Shown: positions 1 to 5,450 of the stretch, piece by piece
Layout: every line of letters starts with the position of its first letter
Position numbering within the stretch: the first letter of the stretch is position 1
Origin: Deltaproteobacteria bacterium
GTDB taxonomy: Bacteria > Desulfobacterota > Dissulfuribacteria > Dissulfuribacterales > JALVPX01
Direction of reading: 5' to 3'
Assembly (NCBI GenBank): GCA_027031565.1
Contig: JALVPX010000233.1
Location: 1 to 9,479 of the forward strand
DNA: 9,479 bases
Position numbers and translations under genes: made by a program
Notes under the pieces: model-generated
What the model was told of the DNA's origin: nothing
Database searches by the model: none
What the model saw: only the letters and a program-made list of their open reading frames with translations

Positions 1-54
1 TACCAGTTCGGCCAGCTCGTCCATTGCCTCTTCCAAGGTAAGCTTTTTTTCCAT
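1..54 (-). CDS. N-terminus of an unidentified protein, cut by the left edge
   Basis: An open frame runs from an ATG at 54 leftward off the window and reads MEKKLTLEEAMDELAELV. An AGGA about nine bases upstream of the ATG can act as ribosome binding site. The acidic, helical start with an E-E-A-x-x-E-L-x-E-L-V pattern resembles the first helix of the exonuclease VII small subunit (XseB), which commonly begins with a similar F-E-E-A-L-x-x-L-E-x-I-V pattern. Only 18 residues are visible, so this is a guess. The gene is divergent from the feoB operon, and the two start codons are about 35 bases apart. Confidence 0.4.
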   Translation of the reverse strand, partial: MEKKLTLEEAMDELAELV

Positions 55-89
55 AATGATGTCCTGCTACTTGCTGCTACTGGTTCTGC

Positions 90-437
90 ATGTTAGGTGA
101 AGACCGTTGTAATATTATGATGAAAAAGGACCTCAATGATAAATCCTGGGAAGCGCTAGAGCAAGGCAAAAAGGCAATTATACTCGACCTGTATCAGGCA
201 GGACCAGATTGCGCTAAATTTTTATCCAGAAGGCTGAAAATGCCTTTGAGAGAGGTCATGGATTCGCTTGACAGCCTGGAGAAAAGCGGCTGGCTCCAAC
301 GGGTCCGAGGGACTTTCCTGTTTAAAAAGGGCTTTAAGAGGCCCAAGCACATGAATCACACATATTATGGGCTCAGCCGTCCTTCACAACTTTTTTTGAG
401 AAATATGGTGCGTAAAAAAGGAGAAGAACATCCATGA
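90..437 (+). CDS. Small winged-helix protein, DUF2250-like, first gene of the feoB operon
   Basis: This 115-residue protein is likely a winged-helix DNA-binding or protein-binding module. Residues about 25-75 read as a helix-turn-helix with a wing: 'LYQAGPDCAKFLSRRLKMP' followed by 'SLEKSGWLQRV'. Residues 90-104 carry an H-T-Y-Y-x-L-S-R...L-R pattern, which I associate with DUF2250 winged-helix proteins known mainly from archaea and some anaerobic bacteria. The start is uncertain. ATG 90 has no good Shine-Dalgarno. ATG 117 and ATG 120 are alternatives, with an AGGTGA at 95-100 that is rather far away. Its stop overlaps the next gene by ATGA. Its position in a feoB operon recalls FeoC, a small winged-helix protein of gammaproteobacterial Feo systems, but only one cysteine (C41) lies in the core, so it is not a canonical iron-sulfur FeoC. 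Confidence 0.75.
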   Translation: MLGEDRCNIMMKKDLNDKSWEALEQGKKAIILDLYQAGPDCAKFLSRRLKMPLREVMDSLDSLEKSGWLQRVRGTFLFKKGFKRPKHMNHTYYGLSRPSQLFLRNMVRKKGEEHP

Positions 438-1009
438 ATCTAACCATGTCATATCTCCATTTCAATGTGCTCGACATAGTCCTTGCTGCAATCCTGTTGA
501 TAGCCCTTTTGAGAGGGCTGTGGACCGGCTTCAGCAGGGCCCTGGCAAGTCTGCTCGGGATGGTAGGTGGTTTTGTTGTTGCAGCCAGGTATTATCAGAT
601 GGTTGCATTGAAGCTGGTGCCTTGGCTGGCAAATGAGGCAGCGCGTTCATTGACGGCCTTTTTCATAATATTTTTAATTATCTATTTGGCCTTTGTAATA
701 GCAGGCATCCTGTTAAGGGGTGTCCTGGCTGCCGTGAAATTGAGCTGGATGGACCGCATCATGGGCGGAGTAATGGGACTGCTCAAAGGGGTAGTCGCTT
801 CTGCACTGATCCTGTTTCTTTTAACCCTGACGCTGCAGCCAGGCAATTCCCTCATAAAACAATCTGTTTTGGCCCCGAGGATCAGCGAGGTCACAAGAGT
901 CATGATTTCCTTTGTGCCACCAGATATCAAGGCGAAGTTCATGTACAAGTGGCGAAGGCTATTTCCTGTATCTCCTGAAAAACTTGAAAAGATAAAGAAA
1001 GAGGTGTAA
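434..1009 (+). CDS. cvpA: CvpA-family inner membrane protein
   Basis: This 191-residue protein has four hydrophobic segments at about 13-27, 33-53, 70-94 and 115-135, and a basic cytoplasmic tail. The opening 'NVLDIVLAAILLIALLRGLWTGF' region (N11-D14, then R27-G28 and G32-F33) and the 'MDRIMGGVMGLLKG' segment at 106-119 are hallmarks of the CvpA/colicin V production family. That family is widespread and its biochemical role is poorly defined; it has been linked to envelope homeostasis. The start is well supported by AAGGAG at 418-423, and the ATG shares bases with the stop of the preceding gene, which suggests translational coupling. The next gene starts directly after its stop codon. Confidence 0.85.
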   Translation: MNLTMSYLHFNVLDIVLAAILLIALLRGLWTGFSRALASLLGMVGGFVVAARYYQMVALKLVPWLANEAARSLTAFFIIFLIIYLAFVIAGILLRGVLAAVKLSWMDRIMGGVMGLLKGVVASALILFLLTLTLQPGNSLIKQSVLAPRISEVTRVMISFVPPDIKAKFMYKWRRLFPVSPEKLEKIKKEV

Positions 1010-1459
1010 ATGAATCTCAATAAGCATAATAGCGGCAATATGGTTCGCTTTGTACGTGAGCATATAGAGAAAAGGGATAGGCTGATCAAACTATTTGGCA
1101 TGAAGATCGAGGATGTGGAGCCTGGTAAGGCAGAGGTAAGCATGATAGTTACGGAAGAACATTTGAATGCTGCATCACTGTGCCACGGGGGTGCAATTTT
1201 TTCCCTGGCAGACGTGGCCTTTGCCCTGGCATGCAACAGCCATGGCGTAATGGCCCTGGCCATGGAGGTTTCTGTTAACTATTTGAGGCCTGCCCAAAGG
1301 GGTGAAACCTTAAGAGCCATTGCTACTGAAGAGAATCTTGGCAAGAGGACCGGCCTTTATGTGGTAAGAGTGCTCAATGAAAGGGGGAAGGGGGTGGCCT
1401 TTTTCAAGGCAACTGCATACCGCCTAGATGAACAATTTCCAATGAAGGTCGTCAATTAA
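1010..1459 (+). CDS. PaaI-like hotdog-fold acyl-CoA thioesterase
   Basis: This 149-residue protein is a member of the PaaI / 4HBT hotdog thioesterase family, which hydrolyses acyl- or aryl-CoA esters in the cytoplasm, usually as a tetramer. The signature is complete: N53, H59-G60-G61, F64, L66-A67-D68 (D68 being the likely catalytic acid), A70-F71 and N76-S77, followed by the 'VSVNYLRPA' strand at 88-96. The length is typical. The ATG directly follows the TAA of the CvpA gene with no spacer, and GAGG at 1001-1004 serves as Shine-Dalgarno. No phenylacetate genes are nearby, so the paa name should not be applied and the substrate is unknown. It may simply be co-expressed with feoB, or provide CoA-ester housekeeping in the operon. 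Confidence 0.88.
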   Translation: MNLNKHNSGNMVRFVREHIEKRDRLIKLFGMKIEDVEPGKAEVSMIVTEEHLNAASLCHGGAIFSLADVAFALACNSHGVMALAMEVSVNYLRPAQRGETLRAIATEENLGKRTGLYVVRVLNERGKGVAFFKATAYRLDEQFPMKVVN

Positions 1460-3628
1460 ATGGGCCTTACAATAGCCTTGGCTGGCAATCCGAATGCCGG
1501 CAAGACCACCTTATTCAATCACTTGACCGGCGCCAGGCAGAAAGTCGGCAACTGGCCTGGTGTCACCGTGGAGAAAAAAGAGGGTGAGTGCAGACACAAG
1601 GGTGATGTCCATCGCATCGTGGACCTCCCTGGTACCTATTCCCTGACCGCCTATTCCGTGGAAGAGATAGTAGCCAGAAACTTCATCCTTGAAGAAAAGC
1701 CAGACGTCGTGGTTGACGTCATCGATGCCTCAAATCTTGAGCGCAATCTTTATCTTGCAACCCAGCTTATTGAGCTCAACATCAAGCTGGTCTTTGCCAT
1801 GAACATGGTGGATGTAGCAAGGTCAAGGGGCATAATAGTAGATTATGATCATCTTTCCAGGCTGCTGGGGGTGCCTATTGTGCAGACAATCGGTACCAAG
1901 GGGGCAGGCCTGGAAGAATTGATGGACAAGGTCGTGGAGGTGGCAGAAGACAGGGACACTGTTTCAAGGCATATCCATGTCAATTACGGCAGTGAAGTTG
2001 AGGAAGAGATAAGGCTTATCCGCTATGCCATCGAGGCGGATCAGAAGTTGAGGCGTGCCTATTATCCACGCTGGACGGCTGTAAAATTAATTGAAAACGA
2101 CCCAGAGATTGTCAGGAAGGCAGAGGCATCACCAGCTTCTTCCATCATAATGGAGCAGGTTAGAAAGAGCAGGGAACACTTGCGGGAAGTCTTTGACGAG
2201 GACCCTGAAACCCTTATAGCCGAGGCACGATATGGCTTTATCTCAGGGGCGCTCAAGGAGACAATGAGTTTGTCGCCGGCTGCCAAGAAGACCATGAGCG
2301 ACAAGATCGATCACTTTGTTACAAACCGGCTTCTTGGTTATCCTGTTTTTTTGCTTTTCATGTACTTGCTCTTTCAGGGCACATTCACTTTGGGAGCTTA
2401 TCCCATGGAGTGGATAGAGACGCTGGTCGATTTCATGGGGAAGGCGGTTTCCGCTGTGGTACCCCCAGGTTTGCTCCAGGACTTGTTGGTCAATGGCATC
2501 ATAAGCGGTGTTGGCGGCGTTGTAGTGTTTTTGCCAAACATCTTGCTGCTCTTTCTCGGTATAAGTCTGCTGGAAGACACAGGTTACATGGCCAGGGCCG
2601 CTTTTATCATGGACCGTGTAATGCATACCCTTGGGCTGCACGGGAAATCTTTCATTCCGCTCATCATGGGTTTCGGATGTAACGTTCCAGCCATCATGGC
2701 AGCCAGAACCCTTGAAACCAGGAGAGACAGGCTGCTTACGATTCTTATCAACCCCTTGATGAGCTGTTCAGCCCGGCTTCCGGTGTACGTGCTTCTGGCA
2801 GGCGCCTTTTTCCAAGGCCAAGAAGGCAATATAATTTTTGTTCTCTATCTTCTGGGCATTGTTCTGGCCATAATCATGGGGCAGCTATTTAAACGCACAC
2901 TCTTCAAAGGTGAGGCAGCCCCCTTTGTTATGGAACTGCCTCCTTACCGCCTGCCTACTCTGAAAAGCCTTTTTATCCACATGTGGGACAGGACCAAGAT
3001 CTACCTGAAAAAGATGGGCGGCGTGGTCCTGGTTTTTTCAATCATTATTTGGTTTCTTGGGGCATTCCCCACCCAGGTTCCTTATTCCCGCGATTATGAT
3101 GCACAGATTAAAAAACTTGAAGCCCGCCTCGAAAGCAACATTTTTGTTGCACCTGGTGACAAGGAGAGGCTTAGAGCTGATTTGGCCTTGCTTAAACAGG
3201 GCAAGGCTGAAGAAAAATTGGAACACAGCTATATAGGGCGCCTGGGAAAGTTCCTGGAACCGGTGTTAAGGCCGCTGGGTTTTGACTGGCGTCTTGCCAT
3301 AAGCCTTGCCACGGGCTTTGTGGCAAAGGAGGTGGTGGTAAGCACCTTGGGTGTGTTGTACCAGGCAGGCGATGAGTCAGATGAAGGAAGTGCTGGATTG
3401 CGAAAGGCCATCAGGGAAAAGAGCGGTCTCACTCCTGTCACCGCATTTGGATTCATGTGTTTCGTCTTGATATATGTGCCATGCATGGTCACAGTGGTTA
3501 CCATTTGGCGTGAAACAGGATCAGCGGCCTGGACCGCATTTTCAGTCGGATATTTGATAGTCCTGGCTTGGATGGTCGCCTTTGTCATCAAGAAAGCTGG
3601 TGACTTGTTGATGCCTCTAGTGAGCTAG
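1460..3628 (+). CDS. feoB: Ferrous iron transporter FeoB
   Basis: This 722-residue protein imports Fe(II) across the inner membrane. It has an N-terminal cytoplasmic GTPase domain, a helical guanine-dissociation-inhibitor-like region and a C-terminal membrane domain. The G motifs are intact: G1 GNPNAGKTT at 9-17, switch I 'NWPGVTVE' at 31-38, G3 DLPG at 55-58, G4 NMVD at 115-118, and a G5-like segment around 143-150. The membrane domain begins near 291 and carries the conserved gate elements 'GFGCNVPAIMAARTLE' (404-419, C407) and 'SCSARLPVY' (435-443, C436). A last conserved pair, C667 and C675, lies in 'CFVLIYVPC'. A charged loop with coiled-coil character spans about 541-595. The gene starts directly after the preceding TAA. 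The Shine-Dalgarno (AAGG, 1445-1448) is weak, so coupling to upstream translation is likely. No feoA is fused or adjacent downstream. Confidence 0.97.
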   Translation: MGLTIALAGNPNAGKTTLFNHLTGARQKVGNWPGVTVEKKEGECRHKGDVHRIVDLPGTYSLTAYSVEEIVARNFILEEKPDVVVDVIDASNLERNLYLATQLIELNIKLVFAMNMVDVARSRGIIVDYDHLSRLLGVPIVQTIGTKGAGLEELMDKVVEVAEDRDTVSRHIHVNYGSEVEEEIRLIRYAIEADQKLRRAYYPRWTAVKLIENDPEIVRKAEASPASSIIMEQVRKSREHLREVFDEDPETLIAEARYGFISGALKETMSLSPAAKKTMSDKIDHFVTNRLLGYPVFLLFMYLLFQGTFTLGAYPMEWIETLVDFMGKAVSAVVPPGLLQDLLVNGIISGVGGVVVFLPNILLLFLGISLLEDTGYMARAAFIMDRVMHTLGLHGKSFIPLIMGFGCNVPAIMAARTLETRRDRLLTILINPLMSCSARLPVYVLLAGAFFQGQEGNIIFVLYLLGIVLAIIMGQLFKRTLFKGEAAPFVMELPPYRLPTLKSLFIHMWDRTKIYLKKMGGVVLVFSIIIWFLGAFPTQVPYSRDYDAQIKKLEARLESNIFVAPGDKERLRADLALLKQGKAEEKLEHSYIGRLGKFLEPVLRPLGFDWRLAISLATGFVAKEVVVSTLGVLYQAGDESDEGSAGLRKAIREKSGLTPVTAFGFMCFVLIYVPCMVTVVTIWRETGSAAWTAFSVGYLIVLAWMVAFVIKKAGDLLMPLVS

Positions 3629-3642
3629 TAAGAGCAAAAGAA

Positions 3643-3664
3643 AGGGAAGCCATCAGGCTTCCCT
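3643..3664. terminator. Bidirectional hairpin terminator between feoB and rex-A
   Basis: There is a perfect 9-base-pair stem, AGGGAAGCC / GGCTTCCCT, with an ATCA loop. It sits 15 bases after the feoB stop and about 30 bases after the stop of the convergent rex gene. The T-run is better for minus-strand transcripts (TTCTTTT follows the stem). On the plus strand only GTTT follows, so it should serve rex-A best and feoB partly. Confidence 0.8.
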
Positions 3665-3696
3665 GTTTCCAAGAACACAAGGGCATTTTGACTATC

Positions 3697-4437
3697 TCAT
3701 GATGCGCATACTACAAAGTTTGCGTTGGCTACCGGCCAGCTGTGAGCCCTGGACCAGCCTTGTATGTGCTTGAAAGAGCGCTCTTTTTCGCGCCGTTCCT
3801 TGACGCCCGAACCTTGCGCCAGCGAATAACTCAAAGTGTCAAGCAATATGGTGAAGTCAACGTGCTGTATCGACACATCTGCCGGTACCTTCAGGCGCAA
3901 AGGGGCGAAGTTCAAAATTCCTCTTACTCCTGCCTTGACTACCTTGTCAGCTGCCTCTTGGGCCGATTCAGGGGGAACTGCTATTATGGCAATATCAATA
4001 TCCATGGCCCTTATTGTTTCTTCAAGCTCAGAAATGGGCTGTATGATCAGGTCTGTCGAGGTCTTTGATCCTGCAATCTCCGGATTGGCATCAAAGGCTG
4101 CAACTATATTATATCCATGTTCATTGAACCTTTTGTGTTTGAGAAGGGCTGTACCAATGTTGCCGACGCCAATCAAGGCCATTTTCCAGGTTTTTTCCAG
4201 CCCCAGAATCACGCTGATCTGCTCAGCTAGCTTGGCTACATCATAACCTACGCCCCTTACGCCGAATCTGCCGAAATAGGACAAATCTTTCCTCAACTGC
4301 GCGGGATTCACGTTGGTGTGTTTTGCAAGTTGAGCCGATGAGACCACTTCGATATTGTCTTGCAATAATTCCTGCAAAAAACGGTAGTAAATGGAAAGCC
4401 TCAAGATGGTTGCTGCTGGGATTTTATTGTCTTTCAA
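3697..4437 (-). CDS. rex: Redox-sensing transcriptional repressor Rex, paralogue A
   Basis: This 246-residue Rex protein senses the NADH/NAD+ ratio; NADH binding releases it from operators. It has an N-terminal winged helix with the highly conserved 'SSAQLA..TNVN.AQLRKDLSYFGRFGVRGVGY' region (33-65). A Rossmann domain follows, with G90-x-G92-x-x-G95 and an acidic residue (D116) at the end of the second strand for the NAD ribose. The conserved 'ILNFAP' (174-179) and 'HVDFTILLDTL' (192-202) regions follow. Known Rex proteins are about 210-215 residues. This one has an extra tail of about 35 residues that is basic at 211-222 and ends in W228-x4-S-W-P235, a motif shared with paralogue B. It starts at TTG, fixed by GGAGGAG at 4445-4451 seven bases upstream. 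It appears to be its own transcription unit, with a likely sigma-54 promoter upstream. Confidence 0.95.
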   Translation of the reverse strand: MKDNKIPAATILRLSIYYRFLQELLQDNIEVVSSAQLAKHTNVNPAQLRKDLSYFGRFGVRGVGYDVAKLAEQISVILGLEKTWKMALIGVGNIGTALLKHKRFNEHGYNIVAAFDANPEIAGSKTSTDLIIQPISELEETIRAMDIDIAIIAVPPESAQEAADKVVKAGVRGILNFAPLRLKVPADVSIQHVDFTILLDTLSYSLAQGSGVKERREKERSFKHIQGWSRAHSWPVANANFVVCAS

Positions 4438-4497
4438 TTTATTTCTCCTCCTTTAAATCTTTGGTCCAAGACCAGTAATTCCGTAAAAATAGTTTAG

Positions 4498-4513
4498 TGC
4501 AAAAGGGATGCCC
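4498..4513 (-). promoter_or_regulatory. Probable sigma-54 (-24/-12) promoter for rex-A
   Basis: On the minus strand the sequence is GGGCATCCCTTTTGCA. Against the sigma-54 consensus TGGCACGNNNNTTGCW it keeps the invariant GG and GC exactly ten bases apart, plus CA and TTGCA, and differs at three less critical positions. The predicted start of transcription is near 4487, about 50 bases before the TTG start codon. An inverted repeat centred about 150 bases upstream of that start could be the activator site. The motif match was seen by eye and is not experimentally supported. Confidence 0.6.
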
Positions 4514-4545
4514 GATTTTAAAGGAAGGATGCTTTCTTAAAACTT

Positions 4546-4551
4546 ATTATA
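4546..4551 (-). promoter_or_regulatory. Possible sigma-70 -10 element upstream of rex-A
   Basis: A perfect TATAAT lies on the minus strand. The hexamer 17 bases upstream (ATATCA, 4569-4574) matches TTGACA at only three positions, and there is no extended -10 TG. In an AT-rich intergenic region this may be chance. If real, it gives rex-A a second promoter upstream of the sigma-54 type one. Confidence 0.3.
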
Positions 4552-4621
4552 AAATCAATTAGTTAGTCTGATATGGCTCTGGATGATCAGGAAATATGGA
4601 TTGTGAAGGAATTACATTTGA

Positions 4622-4635
4622 TTGCACTTGTGCAA
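4622..4635. repeat. 14-base palindrome TTGCAC-TT-GTGCAA
   Basis: This perfect inverted repeat has 6-base arms around TT. It overlaps the left arm of the GCAAC-N6-GTTGC repeat at 4632-4647. Sense RNA from the gene ending at 4660 would therefore contain two mutually exclusive small hairpins. It could be part of an enhancer site or a 3' hairpin. It has no T-run and is not a good intrinsic terminator. Confidence 0.5.
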
Positions 4636-4647
4636 CTTTTTTGTTGC
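4632..4647. promoter_or_regulatory. Inverted repeat GCAAC-N6-GTTGC upstream of rex-A (candidate enhancer site)
   Basis: The 5-base arms GCAAC and GTTGC are separated by TTTTTT. The minus strand over 4632-4650 reads GGCGCAACAAAAAAGTTGC, which differs by one base from the plus strand at 8377-8395 upstream of rex-B. A 5-base arm with about 6-base spacing is the usual geometry of sites bound by Fis-type helix-turn-helix dimers of NtrC-class activators. It lies in the 222-base gap between the DUF106-like gene and rex-A, about 150 bases upstream of the predicted sigma-54 start. A further partial match, TTTTTGTTGCGC, occurs at 4679-4690 inside the end of the neighbouring gene. Confidence 0.55.
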
Positions 4648-4659
4648 GCCTTGCAGGCA

Positions 4660-5286
4660 TTAGTGCGTCTTTTGCCTGTTTTTGTTGCGCTTTTTATTAA
4701 TCCTGCTCCAGGCCAAATGGACAAAGATGTAGCCAATAAAAAAGGTAACCGGTACCGAGAGGCCAGGCAGACCAAAAGGTTGGCTCGGAAAAATTATTGT
4801 GTAAGGAAGACCATTGAGGGCCTCCAGACGGGATGCGGGATAAACAGTGTCCAGCCAAAACAGGGTCAGAAAGATAGGCAGCAGATAGACCATTCCAAAG
4901 TGGGAAAATTTTTGTGCAATGAAGGTGTTATATTCTTCATCAATTTCCTTGTCAGAGGCCTCATATAATACTTTTCTTGCCTTCCAATCCTCCATCAGGT
5001 CAAAATTCTTTTGAACCGCTTTCATTTTTTCAAATTTTTCAAAAAAGGCCTGTTCCTTTTCTGTAACCCGTAACATCTTTTTTATGTAGATGGACAATAT
5101 TCCAGTCAACCCCCCAATTATTAGTACCTGCAAAAATATTGGCAGCTGAAGCAGTTCCAAAGGTTTCAACAATATCAGATACAGCAGAGTGCCAATGGCA
5201 GAAAATATAGGGGCAATCACGCGGACGAAAAGGATGTCTAATCCATGTTTAACATTGGACCATATGATATCTATTAGCTCTTCCAA
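4660..5286 (-). CDS. Small membrane protein resembling DUF106/EMC3 (Oxa1/YidC superfamily)
   Basis: With a TTG start at 5286 the protein has 208 residues. That start is chosen because AGAGGAGG (5294-5301) lies seven bases before it; a longer GTG-started reading from 5328 has no comparable site. There are hydrophobic segments at about 21-41, 50-69, 131-147 and 177-195. Residues about 70-130 form a highly charged helical stretch ('TEKEQAFFEKFEKMKAVQKNF' and on) between the second and third segments. The C-terminus is strongly basic. Membrane segments split by a cytoplasmic coiled coil match the core layout of the DUF106/EMC3/TMCO1 group of membrane-protein insertases, which is mainly archaeal and eukaryotic. 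The assignment rests on layout and general residue pattern, not on a decisive motif. The neighbour upstream is the TSUP exporter, with a strong terminator in between. Confidence 0.6.
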   Translation of the reverse strand: MEELIDIIWSNVKHGLDILFVRVIAPIFSAIGTLLYLILLKPLELLQLPIFLQVLIIGGLTGILSIYIKKMLRVTEKEQAFFEKFEKMKAVQKNFDLMEDWKARKVLYEASDKEIDEEYNTFIAQKFSHFGMVYLLPIFLTLFWLDTVYPASRLEALNGLPYTIIFPSQPFGLPGLSVPVTFFIGYIFVHLAWSRINKKRNKNRQKTH

Positions 5287-5293
5287 GTTGGCG

Positions 5294-5301
5294 CCTCCTC
5301 T
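5294..5301 (-). promoter_or_regulatory. Shine-Dalgarno that sets the TTG start of the DUF106-like gene
   Basis: AGAGGAGG on the minus strand, followed by a seven-base spacer (CGCCAAC) and TTG. The spacing equals that of the GGAGGAG sites of both rex genes and of the TSUP gene, which supports TTG as the true start. Confidence 0.75.
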
Positions 5302-5307
5302 CAGAAT

Positions 5308-5324
5308 CAAATTTTGAAAATTTG
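5308..5324. repeat. 17-base perfect palindrome in the leader of the DUF106-like gene
   Basis: CAAATTTT-G-AAAATTTG has 8-base arms around one central base. It ends seven bases upstream of the Shine-Dalgarno of the TTG-started gene. It could be an operator or an RNA hairpin near the ribosome binding site. It does not match the Rex operator pattern TTGTGAA-N4-TTCACAA. AT-rich composition makes chance possible. Confidence 0.45.
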
Positions 5325-5389
5325 ACACCTGTTATTAAACCACAAAAGATTTTTGCAGGCGATGATCAATTACATCTGAAATAACAAAA

Positions 5390-5420
5390 GGGCTTGGATG
5401 CCGATACGGCATCCAAGCCC
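5390..5420 (-). terminator. Strong intrinsic terminator of the TSUP gene
   Basis: A perfect 13-base-pair stem, GGGCTTGGATGCC / GGCATCCAAGCCC, with a five-base loop, lies 30 bases after the TSUP stop codon. On the minus strand TTTTGTTATTT follows directly. This should isolate the downstream DUF106-like gene from TSUP transcription, except for read-through. Confidence 0.9.
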
Positions 5421-5450
5421 CTGCCATGATCCGATATGTGATCTTCCAGT

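Noticed and set aside
682..1263. A 193-codon minus-strand open frame
   Set aside because: It is antisense to the CvpA and thioesterase genes, both of which have good family signatures. No ribosome site or recognisable product.
4601..4618. TTGTGAA-GGAA-TTACATT as a Rex operator for rex-A
   Set aside because: The left half is perfect but the right half matches at only two of seven positions, and it lies upstream of the predicted promoters, not over them. At most a half-site.
4573..4968. Plus-strand open frame of 131 codons between rex-A and the exporter
   Set aside because: Most of it is opposite the DUF106-like gene and its start has no Shine-Dalgarno. The minus-strand reading has membrane segments and a strong ribosome site.
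5342..5362. Rex-like TTGTGG...AACAGG in the leader of the DUF106-like gene (minus strand)
   Set aside because: The TTGT and ACAG parts have the wrong spacing (nine bases, not ten) and the flanking positions do not match.
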